Translations under genes and position numbers: made by a program | NCBI GenBank assembly: GCA_947497945.1 | Contig: CANMIP010000001.1 | Location: 124,001-188,000, forward strand | Direction of reading: 5' to 3' | Length of the DNA: 64,000 bases | Origin: an uncultured Tropicimonas sp. | Lineage (GTDB): Bacteria > Pseudomonadota > Alphaproteobacteria > Rhodobacterales > Rhodobacteraceae | Notes under the pieces: model-generated | The model's database searches: none | What the model saw: the letters and a program-made list of their open reading frames with translations, nothing else | What the model was told of the DNA's origin: nothing | In this document: positions 52,157-62,076 of the stretch, one piece after another | How positions within the stretch are numbered: the stretch's first letter is position 1 | How the letters are laid out: each line of letters begins with the position of its first letter

Positions 52157-52861
52157 TCAGATCATCCGGATAACGTCCTTGTTGATGGCAAGCACATAGC
52201 CTTTGCGGGCGATATTGCGGACAAGAAGCTCGCTGACAATCTGGTTTCCAAGCGAGTCGCGCAGGCGCTTGATGCGCGTGGCGCCGGCCGCTTCCTCGCA
52301 ATCCTCGGGGCGGCGCCCCTGGATCACCGATTCAAGCTGCGCGCCCGTCAGGACCTCCTCGTCCATCCTCGCTTCCGCCAGCACGGCCAGGGTCTCGATG
52401 GCGGCCTCGGTGAGCTTGAACTCCATGTTGTTGAGCAGGACCAGCCGCTCTTGCCGGCTGATGATGAGATCCGTGACCTGGATGCCCTGACGCTCGATCT
52501 CGCCCATGCGCCGGTTCATGACGACGACCGTCACAAGCAGCCCGAGTGCTGCCACAAGCAGCGCGGCGGCAAAGATCAGCAGGACGAAGATGATCTGGCG
52601 ATAGCTTTGCAGGACATCGGAGAAGGAGGTCCCGCTCTCGGCAAGGATCTCCAGAAGCTTGATCTCGGCGCCGGAGGTAAGGTTGTCATTCGCCACGAAG
52701 ATCTGCTCGACGCGAGCGTTGAAGGCATCCGCATCGGGCAGGTTGGCGAAGAGCAGGATTGCGGCCAGTGCGAGGATGCCCACAACAGCGGCGATGCCGA
52801 AGATCAGCACGCGGCCGCCAGCGCGGCGCGCGTCAATAACGGAGATGGTATTTTCCGGCAC
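52157..52861 (-). CDS. Membrane protein with C-terminal OmpR/PhoB-like winged-helix domain
   Basis: Two TM helices, then MEFKLTEAAIETLAVLAEARMDEEVLTGAQLESVIQ....TRIKRLRDSLGNQIVSELLVRNIARKGYVL. Probable GTG start at 52861; the ORF extends to 52900. Confidence 0.7.
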   Translation of the reverse strand: MPENTISVIDARRAGGRVLIFGIAAVVGILALAAILLFANLPDADAFNARVEQIFVANDNLTSGAEIKLLEILAESGTSFSDVLQSYRQIIFVLLIFAAALLVAALGLLVTVVVMNRRMGEIERQGIQVTDLIISRQERLVLLNNMEFKLTEAAIETLAVLAEARMDEEVLTGAQLESVIQGRRPEDCEEAAGATRIKRLRDSLGNQIVSELLVRNIARKGYVLAINKDVIRMI

Positions 52862-53126
52862 TTTCTTCCCTTTCGGCCAGGCCGGATTCGTCAAAGACAC
52901 CCAGCACGTTCAGTAGAGTCCAGCCATCACGCGCGATCCGGGCGCGGATCTGCGCCTCGGCGACCGGTGTGGAGCAGGTGGCACCGTCGATGCGGGCCGT
53001 ACCGTAATGGAGGCGAAGCGGGTCGTCCCGCTTGGCCTTGTAATCTGCATAACACGCTGCGCCTGCGGGTGTCGAAAGCAGGGCGCAAAGGGCCAGGGCG
53101 GCCGGGAGGAGGTGACTTTTTTGCAT
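52833..53126 (-). CDS. Small exported Cys-containing hypothetical protein
   Basis: MQKSHLLPAALALCALLSTPAGAACYADYKAKRDDPLRLHYG; overlaps the downstream winged-helix gene. Confidence 0.68.
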   Translation of the reverse strand: MQKSHLLPAALALCALLSTPAGAACYADYKAKRDDPLRLHYGTARIDGATCSTPVAEAQIRARIARDGWTLLNVLGVFDESGLAEREESAGKYHLRY

Positions 53127-53302
53127 GTCCGCAGGGTGCGCAGAAACGCGGCAATATTCAATAACAACAGGGAGCTGTGCACATGTTATCGGATAGCGGA
53201 CCGGCGTTATTGCCCGATTTCGGGTCCCGGGGCGATAGCTCGGATGTCCAAGCCGCGGCGGTGAGCGCCCGGCACAGCACAGACCTCCACGGGAGCTACC
53301 AG

Positions 53303-53827
53303 ATGTTCAAGACCCTGACCGCAGCGACCCTTTCTATCTCCCTTGCCACCGCAAGCCTCGCCCCAAGCCCGGCCAGTGCCGGAAATCGTGAGAATGTTGC
53401 ACCCATTCTCCTTGGCCTCGGCGCCCTGGCGATTGCCGCCGCCGCGATGCATGACAGGGACAAGGACAAGAAGAAGAAAAAGAAGAAGCACCGCCCCGCG
53501 CCGCCGGTGACACGGGCGCAACCGGCACCTGTCGTGCAGGCCCCTCCGCCTCCTCCCCCCGCCGTGCAGGTCACGCGGCCGCGCGAGGCGGTCATTGTCA
53601 AACCCGCCCGGTCGAAAAGAACGCTCCCGCAGGAATGCGCACGCAGTTTCGACCTGCACAATGGCAGCCGGACATTCCTGATGAAGCGTTGCCTGATCAA
53701 TGAGGGTGTCAGGATCTCGAAGCTGCCGGATCGTTGCGAGCGGGAGATCGAGCTGCGCGGCGGGCGCAGGACCCTGACAGGCTGGAAGCGCAGCTGCCTG
53801 AAGCGCGAAGGCTTCAACATCCGGTGA
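53303..53827 (+). CDS. Exported hypothetical with poly-Lys/poly-Pro linker and duplicated Cys module
   Basis: Signal peptide MFKTLTAATLSISLATASLAPSPASA; KKKKKKKH; PPPPPP; two LP..C... modules. Confidence 0.68.
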   Translation: MFKTLTAATLSISLATASLAPSPASAGNRENVAPILLGLGALAIAAAAMHDRDKDKKKKKKKHRPAPPVTRAQPAPVVQAPPPPPPAVQVTRPREAVIVKPARSKRTLPQECARSFDLHNGSRTFLMKRCLINEGVRISKLPDRCEREIELRGGRRTLTGWKRSCLKREGFNIR

Positions 53828-54148
53828 GCCAGAAACGGCGTGCTCCGTTCCCCGGCGCCAGTTGGCAGGCCGGTGACGGGGAACTTGCCGTCATGCCTGG
53901 GCAGTTGGCCTTGTTGGCAATCGCTGCCCAGGTTCGCCATCTCCGAGTCGGCTTGTTGCACGACCGCAATTGAGAACAGGCGCCCGCTCCGTCCCCAGCC
54001 CGGCAGAAGGAGAACCTCCGCCGCACTCTCGCTTTCGCGCATCGGATCGAAAACGCAAGGCACCTTGCGAGATATGGCCCCTCCGGCCGCAGTGACATAG
54101 ACATGACCTCGCCGCCCGAGGGCGCATGCGGAGCAAGGCAGGTCGAGA

Positions 54149-55342
54149 ATGACGAAACAGGTTGATGCGCTGGTCATCGGGGCGGGGCCCGCCGGCCTCA
54201 TGGCAGCCGAGATGCTCTCGGCGGCCGGCGGCGAAGTCCTTCTGACCGAGGCCAAGCCGTCACCCGGCCGTAAATTGCTGATGGCAGGCAAGTCCGGCCT
54301 GAACCTGACAAAGGCAGAGGCGGCCGCCACCTTCCGCGCCGCCTATGCCGAGGCCGAAGACTGGCTTGCGCCGATGCTGGACGAGTTCGGTCCAGAGGAT
54401 GTTCAGAACTGGGCGCGCGGCCTCGGGCAGGACGTGTTCACCGGGTCTGCCGGCAGGGTTTTTCCGGTTCGGATGAAGGCCTCGCCGCTCCTGCGCGCCT
54501 GGCTGGAACGGCTCGGCAAGGCCGGGGTCGAGTTGCGGACAGGATGGCGTTTCTCCGGATGGGACGGCTCGGCGACCTGTTTCATGACCCCGAACGGGCA
54601 GCAGAACGTGGAAGCCCGCGTGCAGGTCCTGGCGCTTGGCGGGGCGAGTTGGGCGCGGCTGGGATCGGACGGGCTCTGGCGCGAGACATTGGCAGCCGAG
54701 GGGGTCGGGGTCGACGCGTTCGCACCGGCGAATGTCGGGCTGCGGGTTGCATGGTCGCCGCATATGGAGCGCTATTTTGGTCAGCCGGTCAAAGGCGCGG
54801 CGCTGCTGGAGCGGGGCGCACGGCATCGTGGCGAGTTCGTGATCTCGCGCCGGGGGCTGGAGGGCAGCGGAATCTATGCGATCAGCCGGGCCGCCCGCGA
54901 GGGCCGCGCCATCCGGATCGACCTGTTGCCGGATTGGCCGCTGGAGCGGGTGCGGGAGCGTCTGGCACAGCCGCGCGGCCGGCAATCGGCAACGAATTTC
55001 CTGCGCAAGGCGCTGCGCCTTGATGGCGTGAAGCTGGCGCTGCTGCGGGAGTTCGGCGGCGCGTTCACCCTGGACGACAGCCTCGCGCAACGGATCAAGG
55101 ACCTGCCTCTGCGCCATGACGGCCTTCGCCCGCTGGACGAAGCGATCTCGGTGGCCGGCGGGGTGAGACGGGATGCGCTGGACGCGAACCTGATGCTGCA
55201 GGCCCGCCCCGGTGTCTTCTGTGCGGGCGAGATGCTGTCCTGGGAGGCGCCAACCGGCGGATATCTCCTGACAGCCTGCCTCGCCAGCGGCCGTTGGGCC
55301 GGGCGAGGCGCGCTGCGCTGGTTGGAGAACCGCAGCGGCTGA
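54149..55342 (+). CDS. BaiN/HI0933-like NAD(P)/FAD-dependent flavoprotein (TIGR03862-type)
   Basis: VDALVIGAGPAGLMAAEMLSAAGGEVLLTEAKPSPGRKLLMAGKSGLNLT; FCAGEMLSWEAPTGGYLLTACLASG. Confidence 0.9.
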   Translation: MTKQVDALVIGAGPAGLMAAEMLSAAGGEVLLTEAKPSPGRKLLMAGKSGLNLTKAEAAATFRAAYAEAEDWLAPMLDEFGPEDVQNWARGLGQDVFTGSAGRVFPVRMKASPLLRAWLERLGKAGVELRTGWRFSGWDGSATCFMTPNGQQNVEARVQVLALGGASWARLGSDGLWRETLAAEGVGVDAFAPANVGLRVAWSPHMERYFGQPVKGAALLERGARHRGEFVISRRGLEGSGIYAISRAAREGRAIRIDLLPDWPLERVRERLAQPRGRQSATNFLRKALRLDGVKLALLREFGGAFTLDDSLAQRIKDLPLRHDGLRPLDEAISVAGGVRRDALDANLMLQARPGVFCAGEMLSWEAPTGGYLLTACLASGRWAGRGALRWLENRSG

Positions 55343-55349
55343 GCCAGCC

Positions 55350-56099
55350 TCAGCCGTCTTCGCGGGCCTCCTCAACGACCTGCTGCATGCCGGCATAGGG
55401 CAGGTAACCCCGCAGGAGCTGGTCACCGACAACGAAGGTCGGGGTGCCGGAGATCTGCAGACGCTGCGCCAGCGCCCGGGTCTCGGCCAGAACGGCATCG
55501 ATCTCGGGGGCGTTCATCTTCGCCAGGATCGCATCGCCATCGAGGTCGAGCTCGGCGGCCAGGGCCCTGACGGAGATGTCGTTGACCTCCCCCCGGAAGG
55601 CGATCAGGGAATCGTGGACCTGCTTGTAGGCGTCGTCGCCCAGCGCCAGCTTGGTGGCCAGCGCCATGCGCGAGGAGGCGACGGATTGCTCGCCGAGGAT
55701 CGGGAACTCTTTGAGAATCAGGCGGATATTGCCGTCATCGGAGACAAGTTGGCTGACCTCCGGAAAGGCCTTTCGGCAATAGGAGCAACGATAATCGACG
55801 AACTCGACGATGGTCACGTCGCCGTCCAGGTTTCCGCCGCCCCAGCTCGCGCCGTCGTCAAAAAGATCGGCCGCGTTGGCCATGACCAGCTCGACATCGT
55901 CGGCGGTTTGCTGCGCCTGCTGGCGCTCCTCAAGGACGGCAACGGCCTCCATGATCACTTCCGGGTTTTCCATCAGGTAGGCCCGGACCTCAGCTCGGAA
56001 TGCGGCACGCTCGGCCGCGCTCATGCTGGTCAGGTCGAGGGCCCCGGCGGGCAGGGCAAGTCCGGCCGCCAGCAGCGCGGCGGGGAAGAGGGCTTTCAT
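55350..56099 (-). CDS. DsbA-family thiol:disulfide interchange protein
   Basis: Signal peptide; VEFVDYRCSYCRKAFPEV (CSYC); SGTPTFVVGDQLLRGYLPYAGMQQVV. Confidence 0.92.
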   Translation of the reverse strand: MKALFPAALLAAGLALPAGALDLTSMSAAERAAFRAEVRAYLMENPEVIMEAVAVLEERQQAQQTADDVELVMANAADLFDDGASWGGGNLDGDVTIVEFVDYRCSYCRKAFPEVSQLVSDDGNIRLILKEFPILGEQSVASSRMALATKLALGDDAYKQVHDSLIAFRGEVNDISVRALAAELDLDGDAILAKMNAPEIDAVLAETRALAQRLQISGTPTFVVGDQLLRGYLPYAGMQQVVEEAREDG

Positions 56100-56560
56100 T
56101 TCCGCTTATTCCTTTTCTCTTTGGTCTCGGCAGCGTGCAGAATGTCATCGGCGCGGCGCCAGCCTGTGGATCCGCGGGGCAGCAGCCCCACGGCGCGTTT
56201 GGCATGGATGGAGGCGTCCTTCAACCGGCCGGACCGTGAATGGCGTTCGGCATCGGACAGCAAGACCGGGCCGTTCTGCCCGTTGCGCGAATAGGCGAGG
56301 CCGAGATTGCGCATCAGGCCGGGAGTCAGGCTGTCCCGGGAACGTGACGTCTCCATCAAGATCCAGCCCTTGAGCTCATGCATATAGGGGTTCTCGAGAC
56401 GTTTTGCGATCAAACTGTCCCCATTGGCCAGCGCGGGCTTGCGCTTGTGTGCCTTGTGATTGGCCACCGCCTTGCCGACCAGCGCCGCGTCGGATGTATC
56501 GGAGTCCGGGACCCTGCGCAGCGTCCAGCCGGGGTTGCGCAGGATCTTCTGCGCCCTCAG
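56096..56560 (-). pseudogene. Remnant of M48-type metalloprotease/TPR protein (C-terminal part only)
   Basis: RVPDSDTSDAALVGKAVANHK...DSLIAKRLENPYMHELKGWILMETSR...LAYSRNGQNGPVLLSDAERHSRSGRLKDASIHAKRAVGLLPRGSTGWRRADDI resembles TPR tails of such proteins. No HExxH domain present. Confidence 0.6.
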
Positions 56561-56691
56561 CGGCAGCGCCGTCCGCGGCAACAGCTGCGCGAAGACACAC
56601 CATGCCCTGCCCTTTTGCCATCCAGCTGCCATTGACTGCCCCTGTCGCGATTGAGATATCCCCGTCTGCCGGCCACAGTAAGGAGAAAGCC

Positions 56692-57831
56692 ATGCGTGCA
56701 TCAAGACGGAGCGAGGTCGATCCCTTCATCGTGATGGATGTCATGGAGGCGGCGCGGCAGGCAGAAGCCGCCGGTCGCAGCATCATCCACATGGAGGTCG
56801 GCCAACCTGGCACGCCAGCGCCGGAGGGCGCGCGCGCGGCTCTTTCCCGCGCGCTGAAGGCGGACCCTCTCGGCTACACGGTCGCGCTCGGCCTGCCCGC
56901 TTTGCGCAAGCGCATCGCACAGCTTTATCGCGACTGGTACGGGCTCGACCTCAATCCCGACCGCGTGATCGTGACGCCCGGCTCGTCGGGCGCCTTCCTG
57001 CTGGCTTTTACCGCGCTGTTCGAGGCGGGGGAGAAGGTCGGGCTCGGGGAGCCGGGCTACCCGTCCTATCGCCAGATCCTCAAGGCGTTGAGCCTGGTAC
57101 CGGTCGGCCTGCCCACCCGAGTCGAGAACCGCCTGCAGCCGGTCCCCGGGGACATCCCCGCCGATCTCTCGGGCCTCATTGTCGCCTCGCCGGCCAACCC
57201 GTCCGGCACGATGCTGAACCAGGTCGCGCTTGCCGCGCTGATCGAACGATCGGCGGAAATCGGCGCCGCCTTCGTCTCCGACGAGATCTATCACGGTATC
57301 CAATATGAAGGCCGGGCGATCTCGGCTCTGGAAATCAGCGATGATGTCTGTGTCATCAACTCCTTCTCCAAGTATTTCTCCATGACGGGCTGGCGGGTCG
57401 GCTGGATGGTCGTTCCGGAGGCGGAGGTGCGCCGCTACGAGCGACTGGCGCAGAACATGTTCATCTGCCCGCCGCATGTCAGCCAGGTCGCCGCCCTCGC
57501 CGCGCTGGATTGCGACGCGGAGCTTCAAGCCAATCTTGCTGTCTATGGAGAGAATCGCCGCCTGATGCTGGAAGGCTTGCCGAAAGCCGGGTTCGACCGC
57601 ATCGCCCCGCCCGATGGTGCCTTCTATGTCTATGCCGACGTCTCGGAGATGACCACCGACAGCCTCGCCTTCTCGCGCGAGATCCTCGCCGAGGCCGGTG
57701 TCGCCGTCACGCCGGGCCTCGATTTCGACCCGCGCCGAGGCGCCGGCACGCTGCGCTTCTCCTATGCGCGCGCGACCGGGGATATCGCGGAGGGGCTGGC
57801 ACGGCTGCGGGATTTCATGGGCCGAAGATAG
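56692..57831 (+). CDS. Class I/II PLP-dependent aminotransferase
   Basis: VIVTPGSSGAFLLAF; ASPANPSGTML; INSFSKYFSMTGWRVGWMV. Confidence 0.93.
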   Translation: MRASRRSEVDPFIVMDVMEAARQAEAAGRSIIHMEVGQPGTPAPEGARAALSRALKADPLGYTVALGLPALRKRIAQLYRDWYGLDLNPDRVIVTPGSSGAFLLAFTALFEAGEKVGLGEPGYPSYRQILKALSLVPVGLPTRVENRLQPVPGDIPADLSGLIVASPANPSGTMLNQVALAALIERSAEIGAAFVSDEIYHGIQYEGRAISALEISDDVCVINSFSKYFSMTGWRVGWMVVPEAEVRRYERLAQNMFICPPHVSQVAALAALDCDAELQANLAVYGENRRLMLEGLPKAGFDRIAPPDGAFYVYADVSEMTTDSLAFSREILAEAGVAVTPGLDFDPRRGAGTLRFSYARATGDIAEGLARLRDFMGRR

Positions 57832-57906
57832 GCGCTTCGCGGGTTTGCCATCCCGGGCCGGGGCGACTATGGTCGCCGCCAACAGGGGCCAATCCCGGGC
57901 AGTCAC

Positions 57907-59118
57907 ATGAAATCTCTTCTCGCATTGCTGATTCTGGCAATGTCCTGCCTGCCGCTCGCTGCATCGGCGCAGGGCCTTTTCGCCGTTGCGCGGCTGGATA
58001 CCGAGCGCTCCGCGATCGAGGATCGCGGCGACGGCTTCGATCTCGCGCTGACCATCAGCCAACCGGTTCCCTACAAGGTGACGCTGCTCGACACCCCGCC
58101 CCGGCTTGTGCTCGATTTTCGAGAGCTGGATTTCGGTCGGCTGCGCCCGGCCGAGCTGGGCGGCAGCACCTCGATTGAAACCGTGCGCTACGGGGCGATC
58201 CAGGCCGGGTGGTCTCGGATGGTGATCGATCTGACCGGACCCTATCTGGTTGAAACCGCGGGCATGCAGACCGGGGCCGAGGATGGCACGGCCCGGATCG
58301 AGATCGCCCTGCGCGAGACCGACCCGACCACCTTCGCCGCGCGCGCTGGCCTCTCCGCCGACGCGATCACCGCCAATACCGGGCAACCGGCCTCCCCGGC
58401 CACGCCCGACGACAAGCGACTGACGGTCGTGCTCGATCCGGGTCATGGCGGCATTGATCCCGGCGCTGTGCGCGATGAGGTGCATGAGGCGGATCTCGTC
58501 CTGACCTTCGCGCTGGAACTGCGCGACGCGCTCTTGCGCGCCGAAGGTTTTGACGTCGTATTGACCCGGACCGACGATTCCTTCGTCTCGCTTGAGGCAC
58601 GGATCGACCGGGCGCGGCGCGCGGGCGGCGAGATCCTGCTGTCCTTGCATGCCGATGCGGTCAGCGAGGGCATCGCGCGCGGCGCGCAGGTCTACACGCT
58701 GTCCGAGGAAGCGTCTTCCGCGGCCTCCGCCAAGCTCGCGGAGCGCCATGACCGGGCCGATCTTCTCTCCGGCGTCGATCTGTCGGGGCAGGATGACGAA
58801 ATGGCCCGCGTGCTCATGTCCATCGCCCGGACAGAGACCACGCCGCGGACCGAGGCGCTCGCCGACGCGCTCGTCGCGGGGTTCCGCGATGCCGAGGTGC
58901 AGCTCCACAAACGACCGCGCGAACATGCAAGCTTCTCGGTGCTCAAGGCACCGGACATCCCTTCCGTGCTTGTCGAGCTCGGCTTCATGTCGAGCCCGAA
59001 GGAGCTCGAAAAGCTGCAGAACCCGGAGTGGCGTGCGGCGGCACAGGCGGCCATCGTTTCCGCCCTGCGGGACTGGGACGAAGCCGACCGCGCCCGCAAG
59101 GCGCTGACGCGGCAATAG
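57907..59118 (+). CDS. N-acetylmuramoyl-L-alanine amidase (AMIN + Amidase_3)
   Basis: VVLDPGHGGIDPGAVRDEVHEADLVLTFALELRDALL; LLSLHADAV; PSVLVELGFMSSPKE. Confidence 0.93.
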   Translation: MKSLLALLILAMSCLPLAASAQGLFAVARLDTERSAIEDRGDGFDLALTISQPVPYKVTLLDTPPRLVLDFRELDFGRLRPAELGGSTSIETVRYGAIQAGWSRMVIDLTGPYLVETAGMQTGAEDGTARIEIALRETDPTTFAARAGLSADAITANTGQPASPATPDDKRLTVVLDPGHGGIDPGAVRDEVHEADLVLTFALELRDALLRAEGFDVVLTRTDDSFVSLEARIDRARRAGGEILLSLHADAVSEGIARGAQVYTLSEEASSAASAKLAERHDRADLLSGVDLSGQDDEMARVLMSIARTETTPRTEALADALVAGFRDAEVQLHKRPREHASFSVLKAPDIPSVLVELGFMSSPKELEKLQNPEWRAAAQAAIVSALRDWDEADRARKALTRQ

Positions 59119-59396
59119 CGACGCGCGGTCCGTGTGCTTCAGCCTGTCGCCTGCAAAAGAGGGCGTGCGGTTGAAGTTGCTCAGCGAGGGCCATGCCAAC
59201 CGGCTCCACGCTCGAGCCCCCCTTGCTTCTCGCTATCCGCCAAGGATCGCATCCCGGCCTGCGTCTCTCCCTTGCAACGAGAAAACGCAAACGTGATCGG
59301 CGCGACAGGCTGAAGCCCGCGCATTGCCGCCACAGATGCTTTTGACCGCCCTTCAAGGCTTGCGTATAACCGCGCCAACCAGAGACAGGACATTCC

Positions 59397-61916
59397 ATGC
59401 TCCGCGCACTCCTCAGCTTCTTCGGAGGCATCTTCACCCTGATCGTTACCGGTGCGCTTTTCGTGGCGTTGATCGCCGGCGGCGTGATCTGGATGTATAG
59501 CAGCGACCTGCCCAATCACGAGGAACTCGCCCGCTACACGCCCAAGACGATCAGCCGGGTCTATTCCGGCGAGGGCAAGATCATCGACGAGTTCGCGCTG
59601 GAGCGCCGCCTCTTCGTGCCGGCCGAGGATATTCCGGACCTCGTCAAGCAGGCCTTCATCTCTGCCGAGGACAAGAATTTCTACGAGCACAAGGGCTATG
59701 ACCCGATGGGCATCGCTTCTGCCGTGGTCGACGCGGCCCAGGGCGCACGGTTGCGCGGCGCCTCGACCATCACCCAGCAGGTGATGAAGAACTTCCTGCT
59801 CTCCTCGGACCGCTCCATCGAGCGCAAGATGAAGGAGATCCTGCTGGCGGCCCGGGTCGAACAGGCGCTGGACAAGGAGAAGATCCTCGAACTCTATCTC
59901 AACGAGATCTTCCTCGGCCAGAACTCCTATGGAGTCGCCGCTGCCGCCCAGACCTATTTCAACAAGAATCTCAACGAGCTGGCGCCGCATGAGGCGGCCT
60001 ATCTCGCCGCCCTGCCCAAGGCGCCCTCCAATTACCACCCGGTGCGCGAGGTCGAACGCGCCACCGAGCGACGCGACTACGTGCTGCGCGAGATGTTCCA
60101 GAACGGCTACCTGGATCAGGCGACCTTCGAGCAGGAACGCGAATTGCCGCTGCGCACGGTCCAGAATGGCGACTTCCCGTCCTTCCGCCGCTCGCTGCCG
60201 CCACGCGACTATTTCACCGACGAGATCCGCCGGCAGCTTTCGGGCGAGTTCGGCACGGACGAGTTCCATGGCGGTGGCCTCGCGATCCGGGCGACGGTCG
60301 ATCCCGAGCTGCAGGGCGAGGCGACGAAATCGCTGCGCAAGGCGCTGGAAGATTACGACCGCAGCCTCGGGCTCTGGCGCAAGTCGCGCCGGCAGATCCC
60401 GGCCGAACAGCTGGGCAGCGAAACGGAATGGCGCGCGGCCCTGGCCGATGTGGACATCTCCCGCGACATCGAGCTGGACGGGACATGGTACCCGGCCGTC
60501 GTGCTCGACATTGCCGAACAGTCGATGACACTCGGTGCGGAAGGGGTCGACGGCACGATCCAGGTCCCGCGTGAGGACATCAAGTGGATCAAGGGCAATT
60601 TCTTCGACAATTTCGAGAAGGGCGACGTGGTTCATGTCCGCCAGCGGACCCAGGATGGCGCGTTCCAGCGCTGGTCGCTGCGCCAGGAACCAAGCGTGCA
60701 GGGCGCCTTCGTGGCGATGGACGTGCATACCGGCCGCGTGCTGGCGATGCAGGGCGGCTTCTCCTACCAGAGCTCGGAGCTCAACCGCGCCACCCAGGCA
60801 ACGCGCCAGCCGGGTTCGTCCTTCAAGCCCTTCGTCTATGCCGCCGCGCTGGATTCCGGCTATACCCCGGCGACGATCGTTGTCGACGCCCCCATCGAGA
60901 TCAACACGCCGCAGGGCGTGTGGCGGCCCAAGAACGCGTCCAACAAGTTCTACGGACCGACGCCGCTCCGGACCGGGATCGAGCGGTCGCGGAACCTGAT
61001 GACCATCCGCCTCGCGCAGGAGGTCGGCATGGACACGGTGGCGCGCTACGCCGAGGATTTCGGCGTCTATGACCATCTCGGCCGCTACCTGGCCAATGCG
61101 CTCGGCTCCCAGGAGACGACGCTCTACAAGATGGTGTCGGCCTATGCGATGTTCGCCAATGGCGGCGAGCGGATCGAGCCGACCCTTGTCGACCGGGTCC
61201 AGGACCGCTGGGGCGAGACCGTCTATCGCCAGGACCAGCGCCTCTGCCCCGATTGCGAGACCGTGGCGCTGCAGCCGGGCGTCTCGCCGCGGATCGTCTC
61301 CAACCGACAGCAGGCCATCGATGCGGTCACCGCCTATCAGCTGACCTCCATGATGCAGGGCGTGGTCGAGCGCGGAACGGCGGCGCGGACCGTGGGCGGG
61401 GCCGGGCTCGGCGTTCCGGTGGCCGGCAAGACCGGCACGACCAACGATGCCAAGGATGTCTGGTTCATCGGCTTCACCTCCAACATCGTCGCCGGCTGCT
61501 ATATCGGCTATGACCAGCCGCGCTCCCTCGGACGCGGCGCCTCGGGCGGCGGCATGTGCGGGCCGGTCTTCTCGCGCTTCATGAAGGAGGCGATTGCGAA
61601 ATACGGTGGCGGGCCCTTCGAAGTTCCGCCGGGCGGCTATTTCGTCAAGATCGACCGCTTCAGCGGTGCCCGGCTGGCGGATAATGCGAGCGGTGAGAAC
61701 GTGGTGGCCGAGTATTTCCGCGAAGGCGAGGATCCGGTCTTCGGTATCGCCGCGGTTGTCGATGGCGGCTTCGTCATGGGCTCCAACGTGCCGATGTTTG
61801 CGCGCGGCGAGGAAGAGGATTTCTCCTCCAAGACCGTGACGACAGCAACCGGCCAGAAGGTGCAGATCGCGCCGAAGGCGAGTTTCGGGTCCCTGAGCTC
61901 CGGCGGGCTGTACTGA
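59397..61916 (+). CDS. mrcA: Penicillin-binding protein 1A
   Basis: AEDKNFYEHKGYDPMGIASA; RGASTITQQVMKNFLLSSDRSIERKMKEILLA; RQPGSSFKPFVYAAALD; GKTGTTND. Confidence 0.96.
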   Translation: MLRALLSFFGGIFTLIVTGALFVALIAGGVIWMYSSDLPNHEELARYTPKTISRVYSGEGKIIDEFALERRLFVPAEDIPDLVKQAFISAEDKNFYEHKGYDPMGIASAVVDAAQGARLRGASTITQQVMKNFLLSSDRSIERKMKEILLAARVEQALDKEKILELYLNEIFLGQNSYGVAAAAQTYFNKNLNELAPHEAAYLAALPKAPSNYHPVREVERATERRDYVLREMFQNGYLDQATFEQERELPLRTVQNGDFPSFRRSLPPRDYFTDEIRRQLSGEFGTDEFHGGGLAIRATVDPELQGEATKSLRKALEDYDRSLGLWRKSRRQIPAEQLGSETEWRAALADVDISRDIELDGTWYPAVVLDIAEQSMTLGAEGVDGTIQVPREDIKWIKGNFFDNFEKGDVVHVRQRTQDGAFQRWSLRQEPSVQGAFVAMDVHTGRVLAMQGGFSYQSSELNRATQATRQPGSSFKPFVYAAALDSGYTPATIVVDAPIEINTPQGVWRPKNASNKFYGPTPLRTGIERSRNLMTIRLAQEVGMDTVARYAEDFGVYDHLGRYLANALGSQETTLYKMVSAYAMFANGGERIEPTLVDRVQDRWGETVYRQDQRLCPDCETVALQPGVSPRIVSNRQQAIDAVTAYQLTSMMQGVVERGTAARTVGGAGLGVPVAGKTGTTNDAKDVWFIGFTSNIVAGCYIGYDQPRSLGRGASGGGMCGPVFSRFMKEAIAKYGGGPFEVPPGGYFVKIDRFSGARLADNASGENVVAEYFREGEDPVFGIAAVVDGGFVMGSNVPMFARGEEEDFSSKTVTTATGQKVQIAPKASFGSLSSGGLY

Positions 61917-62076
61917 GCCACCGGTCCCGGAACGGATGTGCGACGCCGGCTCGCCGCCCCCATACCGGGGCCGGAGGGCCGCCATTCCCCCGGCCGCCGC
62001 CGGTCTGGCGCCTTGACGCCTTGTCCGGCGGAGCGATCTGTCCTAGCGATGGCGCGAACCGCATGGGGGACCAAAG

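Noticed and set aside
56701-59199. 832-aa minus-strand ORF
   Set aside because: Antisense to the aminotransferase and amidase genes.
59181-61985. 934-aa minus-strand ORF
   Set aside because: Antisense to PBP1A.
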